From contig OZ038527.1 of the NCBI GenBank assembly GCA_964036665.1, positions 23,707,901 through 23,771,900 of the forward strand: 64,000 nt of DNA. Reading direction: 5' to 3'. This DNA is from Gordius sp. MW1. Its lineage: Eukaryota; Nematomorpha; Gordioida; Gordea; Gordiidae. Below are positions 21,401 through 34,879 of the stretch, one piece after another; the first letter of the stretch is position 1, and each line of letters opens with the position of its first letter. The translations under genes and the position numbers were made by a program. The notes under the pieces were generated by a model. That model was not told the origin of the DNA. It ran no database searches and saw only the letters and a program-made list of their open reading frames with translations.

Positions 21401-23985
21401 GATTTGGTTTGGCTGCCTTTCATGTACACCGTTCAAGGCTATTACCTCTCTCGCCATCCCGTCCAACTTAGCTCGGCCACCTTTTGGACTCTGCTGTGTG
21501 TTGGTTTAATGGGCTACGCCATATTTCGCGTGACCAATAATCAGAAGGACGGCTTTCGCGCGGCTTATAAAAAAGGTGAGTTACTGGTATTTTCGCTTTC
21601 ATCTCAACGTCCATTATTTTATTTTTTATATCACCCTTATATTTAAATTTATGTGCGTTTGCGTAAACCCCTTCTCCTTATCAAAATTCGTCCCACGATG
21701 TCTGGTAAACGGAGCAAATTAGAGTTAATACTGCGTACGCGATGTTTACTAACACGTCAGTCTTTACCTTTCTCCATCTCTTCCACTTCCGCCCTCATGT
21801 CTATCCAAGCTAGAGGTGTGCGCGTCCGAGGGGTTTTTGAAAAATTTTATATCCATCCGATCCGATCCGAGTTTTTTAAAATCTAAATACGATCCGATCG
21901 GATCCGAAATTTTTAAATTAAAATTTTACGAACAGAACTTTTTATTGATGATTAAATTCAAAATACATAAAAATAAGGTATAGCAATTTTAATAGACCTG
22001 AAATAAATATAAAATTTTATTTGACTAATTCCATATTATCATATAAAAATAATAAAGAATCTAAATTTTCTAGTTTAATTCGGGGAAAGGAGCTACGCGT
22101 CTGCTTTAAGGAAAGGGGAGATTGTGATTGATATTTTTCGGAGTTTGTTGAGTTGAGATAGAAAGAGATGCGTGTGCTAAAAATGAAACGGGAGATGCTG
22201 ATTTATCATTGACACTAGCTCCTTTTTCGCCAAACAAGAAAGTGGAAAAACGCTAGGGAAATACTGATAAATATATTAGGGTAAGTTAGGTGAGAGGTGG
22301 TATTGGGCATCAAAAATGGTAAATTAAAAAAATGCAAAGATAATTATGAAAAGTTATACTAAAAATTATTAATTTAATTAATTAGAACTTATTATTGTTT
22401 ATTTTAAATTTGAAAATCCGATCCGATCCGACTAAAATGAAATGTTCATCCGATCCGATCCGACTAAAATAAAATGTTCATCCGATCCGATCCGACTTCC
22501 AAAATTAAAATGTTGATCCGATCCGAGTTCGGACGGATCGGATCGGATCACACCTCTAATCCAAGCACACCTGAAGGGGGCGGGAGGAGGAGAAAGAGAG
22601 GAGAGTAGGTGAAGGGAGAGAGATACGTGTTAGTAAATATCGCGTACGCAGTATGAACTCTAATGTACTCCTTTTACCAGACATCGTGGGACGAATTTTG
22701 ATAAGGAGAAGGGGTTTACGCAAACGCATATAAATTAAAAATAATAAAATAATGGACGTATAGATGAAACTTTAATCTACAGAAATAAATTAATATTTTT
22801 TGATATAAAAAATTTCGTGGCAATTGAGCCTCAAAAAAGGGTAAAATGGGCATTTTTTACAACTTCAACCTTGTTTACCTTGAAAACGGGAAGTTTTGGG
22901 GAAAAACTAAAAACGTGTAATTATTCAGCGCGAAATTCTCTATCAAATTAAATGGTCTGGTAGCGGGTTGAAATCACGAAGTCAATATTTGTAGGGTTGT
23001 GTTATTAGCCATATTTTTCAAGGGGATAAGGGGCGAGGGGACGGGGTAATAAGTATCAGGTAGTGTTGTAAAAGACCTGAGATTTGTTTAGTCGATCTAT
23101 GGTTTTAGTTGACCTAACGTAAACAGAGCAAAGGTTTTTATTTGCAGAATCAAACGTTAGTCTAAGTTGAATTAAAAATCGAAACGGAACCCAGGACTTT
23201 TCACAACACTTGTACCAGGATTATTATACATACATTTACGCGTGATGCTTAAACATTTAGCTAAATGAGGGTGTTACTGACCATTTTCTTTTATTTTTGG
23301 GCCTGGTTGGTGTTGCATGCTATTACCTTGTCTGATTATTATTAGTATTCTTCTGTGTGAGAGCTTTAATATTAAAAATAGCCTCATATGGTAAAATATT
23401 GCTTAGCTATGCGGTAAAACTTCAAAATTCTTCAATTAATTTAAAAATCATTTCCCATTATAAATAGTTAGTATTTCATTCCATCCATAATCTTTTTGAT
23501 TTGAGATATCAATAATCTCGGTTGTCATAAAAATTTTGCCAAAGTTATCTTCTCTAAGTATAAAAAGGTTTTAATTCAAAATATTTACTAAATACCTCAT
23601 TTTAAATATCATTTTAGATTTTATTTAACTGATTAATTTAGGAAAACCTTACTACCTCTTGTTTGGCCAATGGTTACCAGCCCAGTACGTATTGGCTAGA
23701 TACAAAACCTCGGATGGTGCCCACCATACCTCAGCCTTGTTAACTTCGGGTTTTTGGGGAGTTGCCCGGCATTTCAATTACACCGGAGACCTAATCCTAG
23801 CTACAGCTATGTGTTTAGCATGTGGCACAACCCATTTTTACCCTTACTTTTACCTCGCTTTTATGTTAGTTCTCTTAATTAATCGCGTTTTCCGGGACGA
23901 AGACCGTTGTAAAGCTAAATACGGATCCGATTGGGACACTTATTGCTCCAAAGTTCCCTATCGCTTCATACCTTATGTGTTTTAA
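18401..23985 (+). CDS. DHCR7: 7-dehydrocholesterol reductase, complete gene with a one-base frame break in exon 1
   Basis: Exons 18401-18819, 19242-19513, 21157-21575 and 23642-23985, GT-AG and phase-consistent, about 484 residues against 475 in human. The product is a multi-pass ER sterol reductase performing the last step of cholesterol synthesis by the Kandutsch-Russell route. Sterol-reductase signature 1 is seen as [12 protein letters not shown] at the end of exon 2, and signature 2 as [17 protein letters not shown] near the C-terminus. [17 protein letters not shown] and GVARHFNY are present. In exon 1 the reading frame changes inside or next to a T4 run at 18612-18615. Before it the frame ends in a stop (18626-18628); after it a different frame continues [10 protein letters not shown] and on to MYKV. 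This is either a sequencing error in a homopolymer or a true frameshift that would truncate the protein. Exons 1-2 lie in the linker and exons 3-4 in duplicated copy 2. Confidence 0.92.
19612..20070. repeat. AT-rich minisatellite across the duplication boundary
   Basis: About three units of 140-165 bp, each with 'tttgtttgtgaggtaattttt'-like and 'gagaaaaacgttattttt'-like cores and a short (AT)n run. The start of duplicated copy 2, as far as visible (19854), falls inside it, as does window position 1. The tandem-duplication junction may therefore lie in this array. It is inside DHCR7 intron 2. Confidence 0.8.
20407..20542 (-). mobile_element. MITE family A (copy 2)
   Basis: Duplicate of 554-689, with the same ends and interior. 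Here it lies in DHCR7 intron 2. Confidence 0.7.
20867..21024. mobile_element. MITE family B, degenerate (copy 2)
   Basis: Duplicate of 1014-1171, located in DHCR7 intron 2 about 130 bp before exon 3. Confidence 0.55.
21596..22770. mobile_element. Foldback element (outer), copy 2
   Basis: Duplicate of 1743-2917 in DHCR7 intron 3, with the same inverted arms split by the hAT MITE. One base differs in its right arm (22620 G versus 2767 C). Confidence 0.8.
21811..22558. mobile_element. hAT-type MITE with CCGAT repeats, copy 2
   Basis: Duplicate of 1958-2705 with the same TAGAGGTGTG/CACACCTCTA ends and ATCCAAGC target duplication on both sides. Confidence 0.9.
23061..23211. mobile_element. MITE family B with 8-bp target duplication (copy 2)
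   Basis: Duplicate of 3208-3358, with the same GTATCAGG/GTACCAGG flanks. Confidence 0.8.
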
Positions 23986-25038
23986 AAAATCTCCTAAAAG
24001 CAGTCTCTAAACTTTAGTCATATCTTATTCTATCCAGTTTTTATTGTCAATCCTAACGTTTAACCATAAGTTTTTTGGTAGATATAGAATCAACTTAACC
24101 CTTTTCATACAAAATATTATTATCTATGACTATGTCTAAGTTTGACGATTTGTGTTTTATGTTATTTTTTTATCATGTTTGTATTCTAGATTGGATCAAT
24201 TTAAAATTGACTAATGTTTAACATCAACAATTTACGTTTAATTAATAATTGTCTTAACGTTACACAAATATTGATGCCACATGCTAATTTTTTGCTCGAA
24301 AACGCATTATGTTATGATCTTAATTTTGTCACCAAAGTGGTTATACGATTATATTTTAGTTGTCAAATTATTGATTACAATTAATTTTTTTAGCTTCCTT
24401 CCTGAATTAGATTGCATTTTAGTTTTTAACTTTCGATTATATCGGTTTTGCACACGCTCAATGTTACTCCTGACCATGAGAATTATTACAAGAATTTTGC
24501 ATTTCATTTTGTTTTTACGAATTTAATCTTTTACGTGCATACGATCAATCGCGCATTTTTTATATTTCTTTCATTTGTAGTTCGAATTAATTAATAAATG
24601 AATTAAAATTACACTTAGATTGTAGCCATTTACTATGCACTTGTCCAAAAGGTGTGCAAAAAATAAATGAAGTGATCAGAACTTATATAACATTTCTATT
24701 AAGGACAAATCTAACGTTTTTTAACCTGATTATATTAATATTGCATAATAAAAGCGACCAGGGGGCGAGCTGCGATAAATTTGCCCCATCAAGTATATTT
24801 TTGGAAGAGAAAAATATGATTTTGTAAGTTAAGGAAAATGTTACAATTAATACTATGGATTTTAATTGCTATGCAATCTATGTCTTTCATGGCATATATA
24901 TAGCTAAAACGTTTGTGACTTGCCCTTAAAAAGCAACTCGGTAGAGGAAAGTTTTATAAGTTGTAATCCTGAGAATACTTCTGGGGTCTGAGAGGGCCCA
25001 CAAAAATGTTAATTCAATATCACTGAAACAAGTTTTAA

Positions 25039-25805
25039 TTGCTATGCAATTTATGGGCTCGCTTTTTGTTGTCCGTCCGTCCTCCAAGTTATTAAACCGG
25101 CTTTCAACATTCTGACTTGCAGTGCAGGTTCAATCCCCGGAGAGGACAAATTTTTTTTTAATCAAATTAATATTTTGTTCTTGTTAATACCATTGATAAT
25201 ATGACTTTTTGGCCGTCCGCTGGCTACTGACCAATAAAAAAATGACCATTGGCCATATTGCGATTCAAAAAAAAAATTTTCGTTTTTGAATTGGTATATT
25301 AGGTTAACATTGATAATGACCCTATGTCCTCCCCTACAAGGGCCTATGCCTAAGGGTCCCTGTGCCCCCCCCCCCACAAAAGCCTATGCCTCTACTAATG
25401 TAGGTTCGAATCCCGGAGAGGACAAATTTTTTTTTAAATTAAATTAATATTTATTAATACCATTGATAATATGACTTTTTGACCGTCCGCTGGCTACTAA
25501 CCAATGAAAAAAATGACCATTGACCAAAGTGAGATTAAAATCGATTTTTTTTTCTTGATTATAATTATGGGCTAGTTATCTCTCTGCTAACCATTAGAAA
25601 AGATCACCACTGGCCAAAGTGATGCAACATTTGCATAAATAATTAAATACTAATTTTGCATGTAATACCCCCCTATAGGCATTCTCGCTCCTTCCCACCT
25701 TTCTCGCCCATAAATTGCATAGCAAATATGCTACTTTTATACGGAGTATAGATGAGTTTCGTTCCCCCTTCCCCTTCCCCTTCCCACGAGGGCCGAAGGC
25801 CCGAG
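25039..25805. mobile_element. Repeat family C element (copy 2)
   Basis: Duplicate of 5186-5952, with inverted 20-mers at 25039-25058 and 25706-25725 and the same tRNA-like B-box. Confidence 0.65.
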
Positions 25806-27120
25806 TTTATATTTAAAGCTTTGATTTTTTCAATATTTTAATATTTTGGCAAAAGCTATATTACCTGAAGTTTTGATGGGTTTTGCCGCTATATTTTTTT
25901 AAGATATAAGCGTTTGGGGTCCTATATACTCCATAAGGTCACAGAAAGTTTTTTTTTAATTTTTGTTTATTTTTTACTTAAAAAATAGTAATTTAAGCAT
26001 GTATATAGTATTCGGAATGAATCTTGTACTCTCTATGGTCTTTGATACTCTTGTGGGACTTTTAATTTCAGCTGCTGTGAATATACTTTAATTTATCATT
26101 GCTTCTATCAGAACCTATAAGCAATATATTTTAAACAAGCCTAACAAATATGGCCTCAAAATCTATTATCTTGTGCCTGCAAAAACTTTTTATACGTATA
26201 TTTTAGAATTATATGCAGGCTCTCAGCTAGAGGGTCTTATTAAAGTTAGTAACAACCCTAAATATGACCTTTTTTGGATTCCTATGTTTTTTTTGTAAAA
26301 TCATTTTATTGTGAATGCGTGTTTTTTATATTTTTTAACCTTCTTTTGGTAAAAAACATTTGCTTCTTATAATTTCAATAAGCTTGAAGGTGTCCTTAAC
26401 AAAGAATTTAACATAGCATTACGATTTTTGTAAATATTCTTTGAGTTTATTAAATTGCATATAATTTTTAAACTACTACTTATAATTAAATTTTTACACA
26501 AACCTATAAAGGGCTTTAATAAACTTATATTTAAAATTGGGGAAGCGTTCCTTTGTTTGTGTTAAACTTATTGCCATTTAGAATGGGGCAGGATTTTTAT
26601 TTTCTCAAGTACTCTCTGGAGTTAAACACAGATCAAAAATTAAGATGACTTAATTAGATTCTTCCACTTTAATATGCTAAACAAAATAAATGATTAAAAT
26701 ATTATTAATATTAATATATAGGAGAATAAGCAGCAAAACAAAAAATCAAAGGGAGCCTGGCCTCGGGCCGGGGTCGGACAAATTAGCGGTAAGCAACGGT
26801 CATCATAAATGTGTAGGGAATTATTTAGCCATTTGCTATTATTTGTTATAAAACAACAAGCTAGGCAAGTTGCAAAAATAAATTTATAAATTAGTCGGGG
26901 CACAAAAATAAAAATGAAATTTAAATTCAGGCGAGGTCGGATAATGTCAACCAGCGGTCATTAGCTAGTCTATGCGGAAGCAAAAAAGTCTTTTACAGAA
27001 TCATAAGGTTCCATTATAATAAACCAAAGACAACCGCAAGTGAGCCCATAATTTACATGGCAATTAATAGTTAAATTATTTTACATGGTAGGCAAGTTAG
27101 ATATATTTTGAAAGTATATT
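25806..27120. other. Intergenic, nothing recognised (copy 2)
   Basis: Duplicate of 5953-7267. No gene or element is recognised. Confidence 0.5.
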
Positions 27121-27262
27121 TCAGGGGGGGGCAATGATGATTTAGGGGGGGGGCAAAATGACCTTTTTATGAAATTTTAGCCATAATTTTAATAATAAGT
27201 TTCAACAAATTTTTAGATTCAGAAAAAAATAATTCCCCTTGGATACGCCCATGTGTATATAT
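27121..27262 (+). mobile_element. MITE family A (copy 2)
   Basis: Duplicate of 7268-7410 with one G fewer in the second G-run (9 versus 10). This shifts the duplication offset from 19853 to 19852. Confidence 0.65.
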
Positions 27263-27648
27263 CTCATAAAAAATACTTGTTTATTGAATTTAACAAAATG
27301 CAATCGCACATTTAACCACATAAAAAAGGAAGCAGGGAGGGGCAACTGTGACCCTCCCCAAATTTATTAGATTTAATGATGTTTTTAGTGACAAAAATAC
27401 AATAATTCTTGCTGCCACCTTGGTTTCAAGTTATTGGTAATAAATAAATGATTGTTTCCTGTAGCCCCGAAGTTCCTTAGAAAAAAAACTATCACGTGCT
27501 TATTGCTAAAATAAAGTTTCCTCTCCCGTGGTGAACACATGCAGGAAAAATCGATAAGATATTAAATCCCATCTGTTTTTTAGCATCATTTTTAACTCGG
27601 AATTTATAATCATTAATTAATTAGCTAATCAAAGTTTTGATAAGTATT

Positions 27649-30600
27649 ATGGACTTTAAAGAATTGCGAAGCATTATAGACGATAAATCTCCTAAAAATG
27701 AAAAATTATTGGCTGAATTAAACGAACTTCAAGTAATATTAGAAAGAGATTCAAATCAATCGGAAACTAATGACCAAGTTCCGAAAGAAGATATCGTTAA
27801 ATTATTCAAGCTGGGAGATTTTAAAGGAGTTATAAAACTTTACAATTCTCCTAATGGGAATTCATACAATGAAAACTGGGATTTATACAGTAATTTTTGA
27901 TTTATTGCATGATATATTAATTATGAATTTTAAGTTAATGCTCTTTGTTTTATTTGTATGCGCTTTTATTAAAAATACACATATTTACTGTGATATAAAT
28001 ATTGGGATTACAGTTGATTCCTTGGAAATTGCTGGATTTCTAAATGTTGCTATTGAGACCCTCAGTAAAACACTAGCTTATGATTCGTTTCAGGAAAATT
28101 TCCCCGCAATGACTGAAAAACTTGAAAATCTAAGAATAAGATTATTATATCTGCCTTTGATAACCAATTTATCAATTGATATCAGGTAATTTTCATACAC
28201 ATTTTAATTAATAAATGTCATCATATTAAGTCTCTAAACAACTCTCGGTTTATCCCCTCCCCTAGCTGAAAATTATCTCAGCAAAATATTTAGGGTACTT
28301 CATCTTATACCATCTTAAAGCAATTATTATATTTTGACTGAATTTTTTCCCTAAATTATAATTATGCGAAACTACCAGAAAATATTAATTGTTATTTTTA
28401 GTATTTACTTCAACCTTTTCTTTATTTTTATTAACAAAGTTAAATATGGAATGGATATATATAAGTCAATATTTATTAAATTTATAAGTGCGTTATTGGG
28501 GCTAGCTAAGGGGGAGCAGAAAGGATCAACCTCACCTCTCCCCTTTAATTTTATAAATATTTTTTTATCGAATATATTATAAAATGTTGAAAAATATATT
28601 AATTTTCCTTAATTTCTATCGTGTTGGCTTGGCCCATGTGTGCTGTGCATTAATATTGTAAAATGGCTGGGTTTTGTTTGGTCCACCTATGGTTCAACTA
28701 AGTAAGACTACCGGTCGACTCTGACCTAGGTCGACTAAGAAAAACAGACCAAAAACTAAAACCATAGGTCAATTAAACGAAACCCAACGGTTTTTACAAT
28801 ACTAATGTGGATTGAGCTAGGCTGTAATCTTCTTCTTTATCAGTTATTTGGTCCCACATTGGTGGGGTTTGTTTTGATGAGTCTCTTCCATCTTGACCGG
28901 GTGAGTGCCATGTCTTGACTAATCTCTTTAGTTTTCATAACTTTATCGACTTGCCCTTTCCACGTGACACGGGGTCGTCCTCTTCCTCTCTTTCCCGGTA
29001 TTTCCATGTCTAGCACTTTTCGATTTACGTCATCCGTGTCCCTTCTTAGTATATGCCCATACCACCTTAGCCGATTTCTGTAATAATTTTTCCAATCATT
29101 TCTTTAATTCAGCTAAAAATATTACATCGCTGTTTTGCATGAAATTCGCTAGGGAAACGGATACAAAAGGTAAAGGAATCTTTGCTAAGAAGGCTATAAA
29201 ATCTGGGAATGTCATATTTTTCGATCTACCAGTCGTTTGCGCACCTAACCTAGACAATGGTAACATATTTTAAAAAAATATAACATTTGAATTTTTTGCA
29301 TATGTTATAGAGTAGTCCTGTAAGGGAAATTGTTTCTACTTTCTAGTGTTACAAGGCGGTTTAGATGTAATTGCTACTTTTAACAATAAACAAAAAATGC
29401 TAATTACCTTTAAAAGGTTCTTGGACATTGAGTATTATATTTTGACATGGCTTACATAAAAGTTGCGAATTAAATAAAATCACTTTTTTCTTATTTATAT
29501 AAAGGTCTAGGATTTGAACATTTTTATCAAGTTATATTGACAAGGTTATAACTATTTTTATAGTAGTCAAATGGATAATTGGTCAATAATTAGGCATTAT
29601 TGACAATTACTTAGGAATTATCAAAATCAAAATATGTAGCTAAAACTTAAAGTTTTAATAATTTGAAATAAAGCTAGCTGTGAAAATTACAATTTTAAAA
29701 TATAGTTTTAAATGGCGAGATATTTGTTTACATTCACTATAATTTTGGTAAAATATATTTAATAGCCGCAACCGAAACCTTCTGTTCATTGTGCTCAAAA
29801 TCGATTTTAACCTGTGAATTCCATTTCAAATCGTGCTGGGATAGTATGACCGAGCCCGAAAAAACAATTATACAGGTATGAAAGAAAATTGCGCCAAAAT
29901 TTTATTATGACTTATAGGCAGAGAAATGCAAATTGCTTTAAAACCGCCCGAGCCCGATGTTTTTCGTCCAATCCCGACTTAAGTCCAAAAAATCGTATCA
30001 CGACGCTGAAATCAAATTGCCCAAATTTTTATCATGACTTGTAATGTTTTTAAAGTATGAAGAGGGGGTAAGAAAGATCATTTGACCCGAGCGATTTTAC
30101 AAATCTATCAAAATATTAGGACTTTTCTGGCCGTTACCAAAGATTTTTCATTCGTGGGCGTAGCCAGCATTGGGATTGGGGGGCAATAATGATTTAGGGA
30201 GGGGAAAAATGATGATTTTTTGAAATTTTAGCCATTATTTTAATAAATTTTAACAAAATTTTGGACTTAGAGGGGGGCAGCCGCCCCTCCCTATCCCCCC
30301 CCCTTGGCTACGTCCATGATTATTATATATTAAACAATTCACTCACTATTTTAAGAGGTATGAAAACTTCATCTGAAATAGTTCTGACTAATCTTATCAC
30401 CGGTTGATGTTTTAGGCAAATTGGCCTCCCACAACCAAAATACCATGCGATCATTGCACTTTTGAGTATTATTGCTCGGAGACGTGCAAAACGCTAGCCT
30501 GGGATAAATATCATCAATACATTTGTCCATCCAAAAATCCGGCCGCTTCAGCTCTTTACGAACTTTGTTCGCAAACCTATCAGAGCCTCGATAAACAGCA

Positions 30601-32323
30601 GTGGAACGCCATGTTCAGTCCCATGCTCATCGTCAAGCTCCTAGTTTCCAAATTGAGTCCGACCGGCAATAGCATGCGGCGCGTGTATCAAAATGTCAAA
30701 GAAGATCTCATCACTTTTGCCGCACCCCGGAGCCAAAAAATTGAACCGTTTCTAACTCGCATCCACAAACTAATAACTTCAATCTTAGAACCCTGGATCA
30801 TTCCTGAAGATCCAGCTCCTTTGGAAAGCTTTCTCGAAGTATATTACAAATGCGCCACCAATGTGCAAAGCTTTAACTCACCCCTGTATAATACGGCAGC
30901 GTATCAAATCTTCGAAACCACCATGTACAAATGGCCACGCGAGTACGGACAACTCGCCAAGTACATAATAATAGCTGACGAAGGGCTCAAAGATCAAACT
31001 TTTTGCGGCTTGTTCTTACTACACGCATGTCTGAATCACGATTGTAGGCCTAATGCTTCGGTTGAAGATTTTAAAGATAACGCCTATAATAAGATAGGTG
31101 TTACAGTGAGAGCTATAAAAGATATAGCGATTGGGGAAGAAATTACGATATCTTATATCGATACCACCATGCCCAAATGGGTCCGGCAAGCTTGGCTCAT
31201 TCGTGCTTACGCGTTCAAATGCCAGTGTCTAGCATGCAAGTATTATAGATTTTATTGAGTGTTATGACCTTATAAATATGGCAACTAGTAGCTTAGGATT
31301 GTGTATGAATTAGCTTTGTGTTGTGGAACAAGAGTTTTGAAGTTTTTTCTACCTAGACTTACTTGAAGAATAACAAATAATTTCGTACCTTTAAGTTTTA
31401 ATTTTACACTACACACTTTTGGCGTTTAATGTTTGTGAACAGGTTGGTAGATTTTTTAAATAGACCGAAGTCTTTTAAATTATTACATGTTAAATTTTAC
31501 AATTGCTTTTAAAATAATTAATACCATGGGCAGTAGTCAGGAATGGAATTAGCCATAAATATATTTAATTTTAAAGAAATTTTTGGATTTAAAGGGGGCA
31601 GCCGCCCCTTCTTGCAACTCCCTGGCTACACCCATGATTATTAATATTGTGAATGAGTATTTAATGCTGGCATTGAAATGCATTCCTGATAATTAACACA
31701 AAAATGTCCTTTAAAATTTGTAAAAACTTCTTTGAAAGTTTTTTGTGATTATTGTATAGCACTAAACAACTTTATAAAGTAAGGTATTGAATGGTAATTG
31801 TTCTTATTATATAAAAATATACATCTTTTTAGTTTAGACTTAAATTTAATAAAAATAAAGGTCCTCATGAGCGTAGCCAGGGTTGGATCTAGAGGGGGCA
31901 ATGATAATTTAGGGAGGGGCAAAATGATTTAAAATTTAAGTCATAATTTTATTGAAATCTAAAAAAATTTGAATTTAGAGGGGGGCACTCGATTTACCCT
32001 GCCATCCCCTGGCTAGGCCCATAAAGGCCCTAACTATCAAATAAAATTTTGAATAAACATCATATTTTAAAAATCTTTTTTCTTTTTCAAGGTTTGAAGG
32101 ATCCAACAAATCCATCTGCTCAAACTGTGGTAAAAAAACCGACGATACAGAAAGTGCTGAGGCTTTAAAAACTTGTGGCCGATGCTTTAGAGCGTGGTAT
32201 TGCAGTAAACCTTGCCAAATTGAGCATTGGAACGCTGGTCATAAAACGATATGTGATAAAAAGAAAAATGATTCATTAACTAACGTTGTTCTCAAAAACG
32301 CTAACATTAAACTGGCTTTTTAA
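27649..32323 (+). CDS. SMYD5: SMYD5-like SET/MYND lysine methyltransferase with second MYND finger (copy 2)
   Basis: Second complete gene, with exons 27649-27889, 28014-28185, 29153-29259, 29766-29875, 30416-31239 and 32092-32323. I saw no coding difference from copy 1: the MYND ligands, NHDCRPN, GEEITISYID, post-SET cysteines and the second MYND are all kept. The same intronic insertions are present: a MITE B and an antisense RT tail in intron 2, and MITE A copies in introns 4 and 5. Both copies could be expressed if each retained its promoter. The roughly 750 bp upstream of the ATG are duplicated too. Confidence 0.85.
28651..28804. mobile_element. MITE family B (copy 2)
   Basis: Duplicate of 8799-8952 in intron 2 of the second SMYD5-like gene. 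Confidence 0.65.
28840..29089 (-). pseudogene. Non-LTR reverse transcriptase C-terminal fragment (copy 2)
   Basis: Duplicate of 8988-9237: the same minus-strand tail with LRWYGHILRRD and GKRGRGRPRVTW, antisense in intron 2. Confidence 0.85.
30153..30317 (+). mobile_element. MITE family A (copy 2)
   Basis: Duplicate of 10301-10465 in intron 4 of the second SMYD5-like gene. Confidence 0.8.
31544..31636 (+). mobile_element. MITE family A, truncated (copy 2)
   Basis: Duplicate of 11692-11784. Confidence 0.65.
31866..32022 (+). mobile_element. MITE family A (copy 2)
   Basis: Duplicate of 12014-12170. Confidence 0.8.
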
Positions 32324-32535
32324 TTATTAATATTATAACACACTTTTATATGATATTATTTATATTTATTTTAATGAAGATCTACGCGGTCTTAAATATA
32401 ACCGTTGTCAAGTCGTTATTGACTATATTATGATTATTAAAAAACACATTGATGTCACATTTAGTAATTAGTCACTCAGGGGTCCAACTGAGCTAATATT
32501 AGTAGGTTTTTCATTCTAATCAAATGTCAAAGAAA

Positions 32536-32642
32536 TCTTAGGGGGTCGGCCAAAAAAGCGTTTTTATGATAAGCCCCCAGACCCTCGTTGGGGGCTCGCC
32601 CCCAAACCCCCGTTACTTGGGGGCTCCGCCCCCAGCTAAGCC
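32536..32642. repeat. GC-rich hairpin cluster (copy 2)
   Basis: Duplicate of 12684-12790. Confidence 0.5.
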
Positions 32643-33043
32643 AATCACTTTAAATCCTCGTACACATAGGTTATTACTCTTTTATACAACGTATTTATAA
32701 TTTATGCTTATTTTAACCTCAAATTTTATTAATTGTATTTTATTGAGGCACATATGGGGCTCAAAAAATATTTAGGTTAACTATTGTTACCGGTTTTACG
32801 GGGCTAAAGCGACCTTTTTTAAATTTGTTAGTTTTGTATATTATTCAAAAATTACTTGTTCCGCCAACTTTAAACATATACTAAAGTAATTATAATTAGT
32901 ATTGATTTTTTTATTATATTTATGTGGAAATTTATAATATTGACGAAATTAATCATCTATAAGCACAACTTAAAGTGCAATGATCACGCTGGGGCTATCG
33001 TTTCCCTTTCACTCATTCACTATTAATTATGGTGCGTATTTAG

Positions 33044-33265
33044 CACTTAAAAACAAACATTGTATATAATAATCAAAAATTACAAGAAGTTCCTTTAGAT
33101 ATTTTATCCTTGCAAATAGACCTTTTAAAGCATATTTTATATTACAAAGTGGATGTTACTTTTAAAAACAATGTTAGATTCAAAAAAATCGCGCAAGAAA
33201 CTAATTTAAGTTACACCACTATTAAAAAATATCACAAGTTTAAAAAAGGAGAAAATTTTGCATAA
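33044..33265 (+). other. Open frame without ATG, possible helix-turn-helix fragment (copy 2)
   Basis: Duplicate of 13192-13413. Identity between the copies says nothing about function, because the whole block is duplicated. Confidence 0.25.
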
Positions 33266-34842
33266 GAGAGAAAAACAAGTGTTTTGACAAAGATCAAGAA
33301 CAAATTATATCATTAAAAGGCTTCTAACTCGATGTACTAAATGATAAGAAAAATCTAATTACTGCCATCTAGAGATTATTTAGAGACTATGCTAAATTTA
33401 GGTTATTTGATACTAAAAATGAAAAAAATGTTCTTGGTTTTTAACCATTTTACATATAATGAACATCGAATTATGATACCTGTAATCATTGTGAAAGTTT
33501 TTCATAACTGGCTAAATAACAATTCTTAATTGTTTCTAATATATAGATACTTTATCCTTTTCGCTTTTTACATTTGATCTTTGTATTTTATAAATAAGTT
33601 TTTTGAAAGTATTAATAAATTTATTCGATTATATTCAAGAAATTGTAAAATATTCAAACCAAATTCGAATCTTAAAAATTTGAATCGCATTTGAATCCTT
33701 ATTTTAATATTCGATTCGATTCTATATCCAGAGGCGTACCACCTTCGCATATTTCCCCCCTAGTTTCTCAACCCAGGCTCTATATTTTAAAATTCTAATT
33801 AATAAATTAAAAGCTGCACCAAGGCATTTCTAAAGATTAGCTTATAAATTCTCTGCAAGTGACAAATAATAAGCCGGACAAGTGCAATCCTCAAACGTTG
33901 TAATCCCTAAAATTTGTATGTTTACTTAAAATTTCATTTTAGATCGATTGTGCTTTCACTTTCAATATCTAAATTTTAAAATTTAGGAGTTTTTATTGAA
34001 CAACTATCGATTCAATCAATTTAATATATAAAAAATCACATTCACGACTAAAAAAATATAAAAGAGCGCTAAAAAACGGATGGCATTGATCCATGTATGT
34101 ATGAAAATCGTGTTGGATTTAACGATCCATTCTGATCTTTTGCATGGTAAAAAAGTACTCATTAGATTCCAATGAGACGTGAACGCTTTTCCAATTTGTT
34201 TCAAGATAGCGAGAGCTTAAATACCTACATTTACGATTGTGGTTGCCATTGCCACTAAGGGAATGAATACTATGTCTGGTAGGGAGGAATATTTTTTGTC
34301 TTTCTTATCTCTGGACTGACTACAAGGTCAGGAGAGGAGTTGGATGGGGCAAATATATCGACCGTGGTAAAGTCCCAAGTGATAATAAGTCCACGGGCCG
34401 CCTGGTCTTTTCCAGTCGGTTGCGCTAAGGCCGACGGGCTCCAAGGTGTTTGGGTAGCCAGCCTTCCTAAGGTACTGGACGATGATTTGTTGATAGCCGT
34501 GTGCCTAGGGTTGCGGCCTTTGCTGTATTTGCAATGGAGGGGATGATGTCCGTAGGGTTAACCGGATGTTTGCAGAGATCACATATGTCACAACCGAAAC
34601 AAATTTGTCCATTAAATTTTACACGCCAATTTTTCTTACTCTAGCGTCGGATACCAAAATTTGAAACGCGTTCGAGAGGGATTTAAACGCTTTTGGTTTG
34701 GGCCGTGATAATTTAAAAAAGCTTTCGGGTCGGGTTCAGGTTGAAAATTCTTAAATACTTTCGAGTCGTGGCGGGTTTGGGTTAAAAATTTTAAAAGCTT
34801 TTGTGAACCGCTTATATGGGCTTAATTAGGTCTTGTAAAAAA
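33266..34842. other. Intergenic, mostly unrecognised (copy 2)
   Basis: Duplicate of 13414-14990. One base differs (34282 G versus 14430 A). No intact gene. Confidence 0.4.
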
Positions 34843-34879
34843 ATGGGACGATTCTATGCTGAATCATTTTTGAGAGAAT